Origin: Bacteroidia bacterium
Lineage (GTDB): Bacteria > Bacteroidota > Bacteroidia > NS11-12g > UBA955
Direction of reading: 5' to 3'
DNA: 8,540 bases
Assembly: GCA_023258655.1 (NCBI GenBank)
Contig: JALQWO010000067.1
Location: 1-8,540, forward strand
A program made the translations under genes and the position numbers. Below are positions 1-6,515 of the stretch, piece after piece (position 1 is the stretch's first letter; every line of letters starts with the position of its first letter). Under the pieces are notes generated by a model. It had not been told where the DNA came from. It worked only from the letters and a program-made list of their open reading frames with translations, and searched no databases.

Positions 1-1
1 T

Positions 2-241
2 GATGCCGTTTGTGTGCTCTATGATCCCCATGTTTTTGAACTCAAACGCATGGAGGTGCCATCGAAAGAAACCATCGAACAGCGGTTTGGGAAAGGACAG
101 GCCCTCAGTGATTTATCATCGTTGAAAAGCTGGCTAAGCAGTGCCATGGAAACCCATCAGCCCCTGGTGGTTTTGCTGATGAGCAGTGGCAATTTATGCG
201 GACTTACCGTTGATTATTTCACCGATTCCAAGCGCTCGTAA
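2..241 (+). CDS. mpl: C-terminal fragment of Mur ligase family protein, probably Mpl (UDP-N-acetylmuramate:L-Ala-gamma-D-Glu-meso-DAP ligase)
   Basis: Only the last 79 codons are in the window; the frame is open from base 2 and the gene starts upstream. The fragment begins DAVCVLYDPHVFELKRMEVP, continues through a stretch with FGKG, and ends with the motif LLMSSGNLCGL shortly before the TAA stop. The hydrophobic run followed by MSSGN..GL is the usual end of the Mur-ligase C-terminal domain in Mpl proteins. MurC is the main alternative, but its C-terminus usually differs here. Mpl is a cytoplasmic enzyme that joins recycled murein tripeptide to UDP-MurNAc, bypassing stepwise resynthesis. The catalytic and ATP-binding domains lie outside the window, so the exact ligase type is inferred from the tail. 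The stop lies inside the 3' end of the convergent GH3 gene (28 bases shared), which also has a likely murein-recycling role. Confidence 0.72.
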   Translation, partial: DAVCVLYDPHVFELKRMEVPSKETIEQRFGKGQALSDLSSLKSWLSSAMETHQPLVVLLMSSGNLCGLTVDYFTDSKRS

Positions 242-3200
242 ACGGCCTTCAGCAATTCTCCCCGAAATCCCTGCTGCGATATTTTCTTGTTCCATTCGCT
301 GGGGTAGGTGCGATTCGATAAGAACACGAACGTAATTCCGTTGGCGGGATCAGCCCATGCCCAAGTACCTGTGTAACCGCTGTGTCCGAACAACGAAACG
401 GGTGCCCCCTCAAATACATTGGCTTTGTTGCCCTCTTTGCCATTGGGTTTGTCGAATCCCAAGCCGCGATATCCTTTTTTTGTGGGTCCTGCGTGAATTT
501 TGGAAAACAAATCAACCGTGGTGGGTTTCAATATAAAACTACCCGTTTTGCTTGAATATCCGCGTTCTTGAAATAAATACATGAGCTTGGCCATGTCCAT
601 GGCCGTTGAAAATAACCCCGCATTGCCCGCAACGCCACCCAACATCATGGCACTGGGGTCGTGCACAATCCCCCGAACCTCACCCCGTGGCCACAGAGAA
701 TCAATCAACGTTGGCGCGATCCTGTGGGGTGAAATACCGTGCTCCAAGGGTTTGAAACTGGTGTTGGTCATTCCAATGGACCGATAAAAATCACCATTGA
801 TCAACGATTGCCAAAGGGCAGGGTTTCGTTGCTCAACCCACTTTGCCAACAAAATCATGTTGATGTCGCTGTAAACGTAGGATTTATCGGTTGACGGCTG
901 GGTAGACAAGATCCACTTCCACGCCGAATCAGACCATCTCTTCTCCAAACACTGTCCCATCGAAATTTCGAATTGGGTTTGGGAATTGTCGTTCTCTCCA
1001 ACCACGAGTGAGGGGCTGGTTGTTTTTGCCTCATGCAATTGACATCCCACAGACTTAGCGCCCATTTTTATAGCCCTTTGCTGCATGGGTAGGAAAGGGG
1101 GTAAACCACTTTGGTGGGTCAATAACTCGCGGAAAGTGATGGAGGCAAGTGGTTTGTTTTGCGACGACAGTTCTGGCCATGTTTTACCGATGGGTGCATC
1201 AAGGCTTAACCCTTTGGTATTCTCATATTGCTTCATGAAAGCCAAGGTGGTGGCGGCGATTTTGGTGATAGAAGCAACGTCATACACATGGTCCTGGGTG
1301 GTTGGTATCTCATTTCCCTGTAAATCCTTCACAGTTCCTACATGGATGTTGGCCGCAATCCGACCGTCTTTCAAAACCACCAGTTGCGCAGAGGGAAACA
1401 GTTCCCTTGCCAATCCATCGCGCATCATTGAATCCAAAACGGCATGTAATTCGGGATCGTAACCATGAATGTGGCCATGGGCATAGTCGATGTCATCAAC
1501 ATGGGCGGTTTGACCGCTGCTCCAATTTTCTTGCAAATGCGTCAATCCAATGTTGTTTGTGCCGTAATGATGTGATCTGCCAAAGACCATCCGCAATGCA
1601 CTGTTGACGGTGTATGGGTTGTATTCGTGCGCAATGAAAATGTTGCAGTAGTTGTGCAAACTCAACAAGGGTTGTACCGCGTATTGATGTCCAAAATGGA
1701 TGTAGAAATCGCTGAAGCCAAGGTAGGCGTGCTCAAGGTTTTTCTGGGGGTTATTGGCATGTTGAATGGGACCTTTTGCGAGAACCCGTGTCCACGGTTG
1801 GGGGATCGCGCGCGACTTCAATTTCCACGTAGGCCAATCGAGTCCAACAAACAACCGCGCGTTGTTGGCGATTTTCGATAGTGTGGTATCAATGCGCGTG
1901 CTGTCTGCGTTCCAAGGCAATAAAGTGGTTTGAATGCTACCCAATCGAAACTGCTGCAGGTGTATGGGAAGGAGATACGGAATGCTATCCCCAATGACAA
2001 TGAGTTGCAGCGTATCGTCCGGTGAACCTGCGTCCAAAAAAGTTGGTTTGAAAGGGCTTAGTTTCACATCACAAGAAAGGTTTGCATGCCGACAATAAAT
2101 CATCGATTCATCCGCCACTTCTTGGCCATACAAATTGTTGAATTTGACTTTGATTTGTTCCAAATCACTGAGCAGATTGTTGGGGTTGACGAAACGGTTT
2201 TCGAAAAGACCCAAATCATATTTTGTTGCCAATAACCGAACGACGCGTGACGCGATCTCTGCACTGTCAATCTCCCCCTTGGTTTTTGCCTTTTCCGCGG
2301 AATCCAAAAACCCCACAACATCCTCGGGGAAAAGGATAATGTCGTTACCTGCCTTTAACGCCATCAAAGCAACATCGGCAGGACTTCCCATTTTTGCTAC
2401 ACCTTTCATGTTCAAGGCGTCTGTGATAATCAAACCTTGAAATCCCAGTTCTTGACGAAGCCAGTTCTTGACAAAAAACGGGGAAATGGAGCAGGGTAAT
2501 TTTGAAGTGTCGATGCTGGGTATTCTGAGGTGGGCGACCATCACAGAGGCTACGCCTTGTTTGATTTGTTTGATAAAAGGCGGAAGATCGTTTTGCTCGA
2601 AGTCTGATTTGCTTTTAAGCACCACCGGCAAATCCAAATGGGAGTCGGTTTTGGTATCGCCGTGCCCCGGAAAATGTTTGGCCGATGCAAGTACGCCCCC
2701 TGTTTGAAGTCCTTCTGTTAACCCACTTCCCAAGGTAGAAACTTCTTCTGCATTGGATCCAAAACTCCTAAATCCAATGATTGGGTTGTTGAGCTCGGTA
2801 TTAACATCCACGGAGGGCGCGAAATTGATGTGAATTCCCAATCTTTTGCACTGGGCGGCCATGGATAGACCCATTTGATAGGCGAGCTGTCTGTTTCGCG
2901 TTGCGCCCAGGGTCAGTTGGAAAGGAAATTTTTCCATTCCCGTCAAACGCATCGCCGGGCCCCATTCGCCATCGATGCCAATTAACAGGGGAATCGCAGA
3001 TTCTTGCTGGTAAAAGTTTGTGAGATATACCTCGTGGAGAGGGTTGCCTTGGAAGAATATGATGCCTCCAACACCCAGCGTTCTGATTTGATACAACAAT
3101 GTTCGCTGAAACTTCGCGGAATCCAAGGGTTCTTCAACAGAGGATTCTTTGGACCAAGCCGGTACCATAAGGGTTTGTGCGAGTTGCTGTCGGAAAGTAA

Positions 3201-3345
3201 GGGTAGCGACGAATTTTTCTGCAAAAGCCAGGCCTTCCTGACTATGGTAAAATCCATGGCGGAAATCCCGTTGTGATTGTGCTTTTACCCCAATCGGACC
3301 AATTCCTATAAGGCATAGCAATACAATCGCCCAATTTCTTACCAT
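214..3345 (-). CDS. Exported GH3 (NagZ-like beta-N-acetylhexosaminidase) fused to a beta-lactamase-type serine hydrolase
   Basis: Residue numbers count from the upstream GTG at 3372 (1052 aa). I prefer the ATG at 3345 (residue 10, 1043 aa) because it gives a compact signal peptide, MVRNWAIVLLCLIGIG then VKAQ. Residues about 50-390 are a GH3 N-terminal domain: GIDGEWG at 132-138, the NagZ signature KHFPGHG at 232-238, the Asp-Ser-His loop at 243-245 (general acid/base dyad in NagZ) and ITDAL with likely nucleophile Asp318. Residues about 450-600 look like a degenerate GH3 C-terminal or Rossmann-like domain. From about 640 to the end is a PF00144-type hydrolase with SITK (Ser701, Lys704), YSD at 834-836 and HSG at 997-999. 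All catalytic motifs of both domains are present, so both are probably active. This fusion is known in Bacteroidetes. It probably acts in the periplasm or at the surface, removing GlcNAc from murein fragments. The substrate of the second domain (peptide, ester or beta-lactam) cannot be read from sequence. Confidence 0.93.
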   Translation of the reverse strand: MVRNWAIVLLCLIGIGPIGVKAQSQRDFRHGFYHSQEGLAFAEKFVATLTFRQQLAQTLMVPAWSKESSVEEPLDSAKFQRTLLYQIRTLGVGGIIFFQGNPLHEVYLTNFYQQESAIPLLIGIDGEWGPAMRLTGMEKFPFQLTLGATRNRQLAYQMGLSMAAQCKRLGIHINFAPSVDVNTELNNPIIGFRSFGSNAEEVSTLGSGLTEGLQTGGVLASAKHFPGHGDTKTDSHLDLPVVLKSKSDFEQNDLPPFIKQIKQGVASVMVAHLRIPSIDTSKLPCSISPFFVKNWLRQELGFQGLIITDALNMKGVAKMGSPADVALMALKAGNDIILFPEDVVGFLDSAEKAKTKGEIDSAEIASRVVRLLATKYDLGLFENRFVNPNNLLSDLEQIKVKFNNLYGQEVADESMIYCRHANLSCDVKLSPFKPTFLDAGSPDDTLQLIVIGDSIPYLLPIHLQQFRLGSIQTTLLPWNADSTRIDTTLSKIANNARLFVGLDWPTWKLKSRAIPQPWTRVLAKGPIQHANNPQKNLEHAYLGFSDFYIHFGHQYAVQPLLSLHNYCNIFIAHEYNPYTVNSALRMVFGRSHHYGTNNIGLTHLQENWSSGQTAHVDDIDYAHGHIHGYDPELHAVLDSMMRDGLARELFPSAQLVVLKDGRIAANIHVGTVKDLQGNEIPTTQDHVYDVASITKIAATTLAFMKQYENTKGLSLDAPIGKTWPELSSQNKPLASITFRELLTHQSGLPPFLPMQQRAIKMGAKSVGCQLHEAKTTSPSLVVGENDNSQTQFEISMGQCLEKRWSDSAWKWILSTQPSTDKSYVYSDINMILLAKWVEQRNPALWQSLINGDFYRSIGMTNTSFKPLEHGISPHRIAPTLIDSLWPRGEVRGIVHDPSAMMLGGVAGNAGLFSTAMDMAKLMYLFQERGYSSKTGSFILKPTTVDLFSKIHAGPTKKGYRGLGFDKPNGKEGNKANVFEGAPVSLFGHSGYTGTWAWADPANGITFVFLSNRTYPSEWNKKISQQGFRGELLKAVYERLESVK

Positions 3346-3423
3346 CCTACAAAACAACGAAATACCTTTCACTATGCGGAATATTTTTCTCCCTTCTCCT
3401 TGTGGAAAACGATGGTTTACTTT

Positions 3424-3458
3424 GCGATATTGCAGCCCATAAAAAAAATTGCAATCGC
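3424..3458. repeat. Imperfect inverted repeat in divergent promoter region
   Basis: GCGAT (3424-3428) pairs with ATCGC (3454-3458), and TGCA (3431-3434) pairs with TGCA (3450-3453). The left arm has a two-base bulge, and the 15-base loop holds a run of eight A. It lies between the divergent GH3 and ECF sigma genes. It could be an operator or an element of the GH3 leader. It has no typical GC stem followed by T on either strand, so I do not read it as a terminator. Confidence 0.4.
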
Positions 3459-3482
3459 CAAGCCACGAAAAGAAACAATTCG

Positions 3483-3506
3483 TTGTCTAACCGAGGCATT
3501 AGGCAA
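3483..3506. promoter_or_regulatory. Inverted repeat upstream of the ECF sigma gene, candidate operator or leader hairpin
   Basis: TTGTCTAA (3483-3490) and TTAGGCAA (3499-3506) are inverted copies with one mismatch, which would be a G-U pair in RNA, separated by the 8-base spacer CCGAGGCA. The right arm ends 25 bases before the sigma ATG. An 8-base dyad at this spot suits a repressor or activator site, or a short 5' leader hairpin. No convincing Bacteroidetes promoter (TTG then TAnnTTTG) could be fixed next to it. Confidence 0.4.
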
Positions 3507-3531
3507 TGTAACATGTGTTTAACAAATTCGA

Positions 3532-4071
3532 ATGACGGAACAAGAACTGGTAGATGGATGTATTCGCGAGGATCGGATTTGCCAGCGCGAGTTATGGAAT
3601 CGATATTCGAAGAAAATCATGTCGCTTTGCCTGCGATACTGCAATAGTCAAGAAGAAGCAGAAGACGCCCTCATGGAAGCCTACGTAAAAATCTACGATA
3701 ACTTGTCAAAATTCCGGTTCCAAAGTTCATTGGAAACGTGGATGCGTAGGGTGGCTGTCAATCTTTGCATCAACAAAATTCGCGCAAGGAAGCATATTTG
3801 GACGTCAATCACTGAGGACGAATACCGTTTGGGATATAACGATGATGCATTTGAGCACATGCAAGTAGACCAAATCATGAAAATGGTGGAGGCTTTGCCT
3901 GTGGGATATCGCACGGTGTTTAATATGTACGCCATCGAAGGGTATTCGCACAAGGATATCGCAGAGATGTTGGGGATTGACGAAGGAACGAGTCGATCTC
4001 AGTTTGCCAAAGCGCGCAAAGTACTTCAACAACAAATAGAAAAAGCCGAAGGGGGGTCTCGTGCCTCATAA
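3532..4071 (+). CDS. ECF-type RNA polymerase sigma factor (sigma-70 family)
   Basis: 179 aa, normal length for an extracytoplasmic-function sigma factor with only regions 2 and 4. Region 2 covers about residues 13-85, including LCLRYC, the acidic EEAEDALMEAYVKIYDNL and the core-binding/-10 recognition stretch around SSLETWMRRVAVNLCINKIR. Region 4 covers about 115-165, with LPVGYRTVFNMYAIEGYSH, then the helix-turn-helix KDIAEMLGIDEGTSRSQ and AKARKVLQ, the usual Bacteroidetes form. It would direct RNA polymerase to a small envelope- or stress-related regulon. The ATG at 3532 has no strong Shine-Dalgarno, which is normal in this phylum. The next gene starts at the stop codon (TAA-C-ATG), so the two are surely co-transcribed and probably translationally coupled; that neighbour is the natural candidate anti-sigma protein. 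Autoregulation is likely for this class, but no target promoter can be assigned from the sequence. Confidence 0.94.
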   Translation: MTEQELVDGCIREDRICQRELWNRYSKKIMSLCLRYCNSQEEAEDALMEAYVKIYDNLSKFRFQSSLETWMRRVAVNLCINKIRARKHIWTSITEDEYRLGYNDDAFEHMQVDQIMKMVEALPVGYRTVFNMYAIEGYSHKDIAEMLGIDEGTSRSQFAKARKVLQQQIEKAEGGSRAS

Positions 4072-4072
4072 C

Positions 4073-5386
4073 ATGGAAAATCAAAGACTGCATAGCGAAT
4101 TGCGTGATAAACTGCACGATTTGGAGTCGCCATTCAATGAGCGAGTTTCCTTTGAAGCCGTGATGAAAAAGCGCGAGCGCAAAAAACGGCGCGCCATTTT
4201 GTGGATTCCTTCCATGGTGGTTGTAGCCGGTTTGTTTGTGGTTGGTGGATTGGGAATGCTTTGGGTAAATACGGACCAGGCTCCAGAAACAGCCCCTCAG
4301 ACAACCTTTTCCAAATCTATTTCCAAACCCAAGTTAGCGAAGAAAGGCGCTACGGACAATACACGGAAGTTGACATTGGGCGTAGCATCTGCATCGCCCG
4401 AAATAGCGTCAACAGAATCCACTGTTTTGTCTAAAGGAAAGTGGACTTCGTCTCAAAGGGTTGTTAAAGTTTTAAGAATTGAAAGCGAATCGCCAAGTTT
4501 TGTGGATCCTGAAACCGAATCGCCTGTTTCGATCGGTGTCCATATAGCCGAATCACCTGTGGTCAATGAAGTCAACGTGCCTACCAATACGCACAAAGAC
4601 ATGTTGTGCGATCCCCAGGGATTGGAATCAGTGTCGTTGGGCATCGCAGATCCGGCCAAGACCCATTTTGAAATTCCGGAGGGAGAATATGAAGCGCAAT
4701 GGGATCCTACGCGTTTGCAATCCAAGTGGTATGCGGAACTCTCGGCAACCACCGGTTCTAGTGTGGTAATCAATTTCAACGAGGACGACCGCTTGAGCAT
4801 TTTGGGGAATATGTATCATGCCAACTACCATGGTCTCATTTTGAAAGATGTAGGTCGTGGAGTAATGCTGGGCGCGGGATTGAGCTATGGCGAGATGGTG
4901 GGAACAGGAGAGTGGCGCATCCGAGAGTTTGAGCAAAGGATGAACATTGATTCTTACGATGTTGTGGTAATGATTCCTCCGGTGCAATCGGTGCGTGTTT
5001 ATGATACAACATATTCGCAAGTGCGCGTGGAGACGGTGGGTAGTTTGAATTATCGCATCGACAAATTTGCCATTCCATTGGCAGCGCGATATCACTTCAT
5101 GTTGGGCAAAATGGCGTGGAGACTGGCTGGGCAATTCAATCCAGGCATGACAATCAAAACGTCTGGCGATTTCTTCAGTAATACTGAATATTCAGCGATC
5201 ACTACCCAACATAACCTCACCATGGACGTGAAACTGGCGGTGGGTCCAACCATTTCCATTTACAAAGATTGGTTGTTGATTTTGGAGCCAAACCTCATGC
5301 ATCATGCCTTCCGCGACCTCAATTCGGGTGTCACTCGTGGAAAAACGCTCACTGGTTTTGGTGTGAGCGTGTTACACAATTTTTAA
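4073..5386 (+). CDS. Single-span membrane protein with beta-barrel-like C-terminal domain; candidate anti-sigma/sensor protein
   Basis: Residue numbers count from the GTG at 4061 (441 aa). I prefer the ATG at 4073 (residue 5), one base after the sigma stop, although six G at 4051-4056 could serve the GTG. Residues 1-44 are a charged, helix-prone cytoplasmic segment ending in the basic cluster KKRERKKRR. Residues about 45-68 are one transmembrane helix (AILWIPSMVVVAGLFVVGGL). Residues 70-215 are a low-complexity Ser/Pro/Glu linker with three Glu-Ser-Pro units near 143-166. Residues about 220-441 look like an outer-membrane beta-barrel or porin-like domain: alternating strands such as KWYAELSAT, RYHFMLGKMAWRLAGQF and KLAVGPTISIY, ending in VLHNF with a terminal aromatic. 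There is no N-terminal signal peptide, so the helix should anchor it in the inner membrane with the C-terminus outside. I recall similar sigma-linked proteins in Bacteroidetes, mostly annotated as outer membrane beta-barrel or porin family. The anti-sigma role is inferred from operon position and topology; no zinc-binding anti-sigma motif or FecR domain is visible. Confidence 0.85.
   Translation: MENQRLHSELRDKLHDLESPFNERVSFEAVMKKRERKKRRAILWIPSMVVVAGLFVVGGLGMLWVNTDQAPETAPQTTFSKSISKPKLAKKGATDNTRKLTLGVASASPEIASTESTVLSKGKWTSSQRVVKVLRIESESPSFVDPETESPVSIGVHIAESPVVNEVNVPTNTHKDMLCDPQGLESVSLGIADPAKTHFEIPEGEYEAQWDPTRLQSKWYAELSATTGSSVVINFNEDDRLSILGNMYHANYHGLILKDVGRGVMLGAGLSYGEMVGTGEWRIREFEQRMNIDSYDVVVMIPPVQSVRVYDTTYSQVRVETVGSLNYRIDKFAIPLAARYHFMLGKMAWRLAGQFNPGMTIKTSGDFFSNTEYSAITTQHNLTMDVKLAVGPTISIYKDWLLILEPNLMHHAFRDLNSGVTRGKTLTGFGVSVLHNF
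4486..4560 (+). repeat. Short degenerate repeats encoding Glu-Ser-Pro units in the linker
   Basis: CGAATCGCC occurs at 4486-4494. CCGAATCGCCTGT at 4515-4527 recurs as CCGAATCACCTGT at 4548-4560 with one mismatch. The spacings are 30 and 33 bases (10 and 11 codons), so the frame is kept and each unit encodes Glu-Ser-Pro. It sits in the presumed periplasmic linker of the candidate anti-sigma protein. Confidence 0.5.
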
Positions 5387-5422
5387 ATAGTTGGCCTGTC
5401 CTTTGGATGTGCTGAATCGAAC

Positions 5423-6484
5423 TTAAACAGGTTCGTTCCAACCAAATACATCCTCGGTTTCTCCGTGACGGATGCCATCGAGCCAAGATTTGATACTATC
5501 CGAAACCTGGGTATCTCCTTTTTCGAGTACCTCATAATAGGTTGAGGCATGGCCGAAACCTTGAATTCGAATCAGTGTGGCTGCGGTTCCCGTGATAAAA
5601 ATCTCTTTCAGTTCACCAGCCGCCAATCGATCTTTTAATTCTGCCACAGACAGCTCCCGTTCTATGACAGAATGCCCTAATTCCCTTAATCCTTGGATGA
5701 CACTGTCGCGCGTGATTCCCGCCAATAGGGTATTGCCCAATTTTGGGGTGATGACTTCATTGTGAAATACGGCGAACAAATTGGTAGTGCCGGTTTCTTC
5801 CACCAGCGTATGGGTGATCGGATCAGTCCACAAAACTTGATCGTATCCTTCTTGTTGCGCCCGCATGGTTGGGTACATCGATGCGCCATAGTTTCCTGCA
5901 CATTTGGTGAAACCCACACCACCGGGGGCTGCGCGACTGAATTCTTCCTCCACTTTGATTTTTAGGGCTTTGGTATAGTAGGGGCCAACAGGACAGCAGA
6001 AGATGGCAAACATGTAAGTTTCAGAGGGTTTTACCCCAATGAAATCGTCCGTAGCAAACATGTAGGGTCTGATGTATAATGATCCACCTTCTGTTTGCGG
6101 TACCCATGCCGCATCCAATTCAATCAATTTTTTCAGTCCATCCATGAACAAATCTTCTGGAACAACGGGCATCACCATGCGTTCTGCAGAGCGATTGAGT
6201 CGTTTCCAGTTTTCACGCGGACGGAATAGCAAGGGTTGGCCGGTTTTTTTGTGGGCAAATGCCTTCATGCCTTCGAAAATGGATTGACCGTAATGAATGG
6301 CACTGGTGGCTGGACTCAAACTGAGCGGGCCGTAAGGAACGATGCGGGCATTTGTCCATTCGCTGCCATTCCATTGTGCCAAAAACATGTGATCTGTAAA
6401 AATCTTTCCAAAACCAATATTTTCAGGGTCAAATTGACCGATTCTACTGTTTTGTGTTTTTTCAATCGTAATTTCGAAACTCAT
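5423..6484 (-). CDS. ilvE: Branched-chain-amino-acid aminotransferase, fold-type IV PLP enzyme
   Basis: 353 aa, full length for the longer (type II) bacterial BCAT. It catalyses the reversible transfer of an amino group between glutamate and the 2-oxo acids of valine, leucine and isoleucine in the cytoplasm, the last step of their synthesis and the first of their breakdown. Visible landmarks are HYGQSIFEGMKAF at 64-76, LYIRPYMFATDD at 136-147, the PLP lysine Lys194 in FTKCAGNYGASM, the cofactor-binding motif ETGTTNLF at 230-237 and AGITRDSVI at 255-263. No key residue is missing. The ATG at 6482-6484 opens just downstream of TAATTTTG, a good match to the Bacteroidetes -7 element. The gene converges on the beta-barrel gene (36 bases between stops) and diverges from the small gene at 6516 with 31 bases between starts. 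It is not in an ilv/leu operon here, so it is probably a stand-alone housekeeping gene. Confidence 0.97.
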   Translation of the reverse strand: MSFEITIEKTQNSRIGQFDPENIGFGKIFTDHMFLAQWNGSEWTNARIVPYGPLSLSPATSAIHYGQSIFEGMKAFAHKKTGQPLLFRPRENWKRLNRSAERMVMPVVPEDLFMDGLKKLIELDAAWVPQTEGGSLYIRPYMFATDDFIGVKPSETYMFAIFCCPVGPYYTKALKIKVEEEFSRAAPGGVGFTKCAGNYGASMYPTMRAQQEGYDQVLWTDPITHTLVEETGTTNLFAVFHNEVITPKLGNTLLAGITRDSVIQGLRELGHSVIERELSVAELKDRLAAGELKEIFITGTAATLIRIQGFGHASTYYEVLEKGDTQVSDSIKSWLDGIRHGETEDVFGWNEPV

Positions 6485-6490
6485 CTAGCA

Positions 6491-6498
6491 CAAAATTA
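6491..6498 (-). promoter_or_regulatory. Candidate -7 promoter element for ilvE
   Basis: Read on the minus strand, the bases are TAATTTTG, a full match to the Bacteroidetes -7 consensus TAnnTTTG. It ends 6 bases before the ilvE ATG, so transcription would start at or within a few bases of the start codon (leaderless or nearly so). No clear TTG -33 element is found at the usual spacing, which lowers confidence. Confidence 0.35.
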
Positions 6499-6515
6499 TA
6501 CCAATTTCACTCCCG

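Noticed and set aside
3346..3372. GTG at 3372 as the start of the GH3 fusion gene
   Set aside because: The ATG at 3345 gives a more typical signal peptide; the GTG would add nine residues ahead of it. The GTG cannot be fully excluded.
3628..3642. Cys-x3-Cys (residues 33-37) in the sigma factor as a redox switch
   Set aside because: RYC at this position is, as I recall, common in region 2 of Bacteroidetes ECF factors, and nothing else points to redox sensing.
3402..3647. Plus-strand open frame of 81 codons spanning the intergenic region and the start of the sigma gene
   Set aside because: It overlaps the clearly coding sigma gene in another frame, its product has no recognisable features, and the sigma reading explains the region.
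4628..5134. Minus-strand open frame of 168 codons inside the beta-barrel gene
   Set aside because: Its product is rich in His, Arg and Ile without domain features and lies wholly opposite a coherent gene, so it is a shadow frame.
5418..5435. Small hairpin CGAAC / GTTCG between the convergent beta-barrel and ilvE genes
   Set aside because: It has only 5 base pairs with an 8-base loop, overlaps the ilvE stop and has no T-run, so it is too weak for a terminator call.
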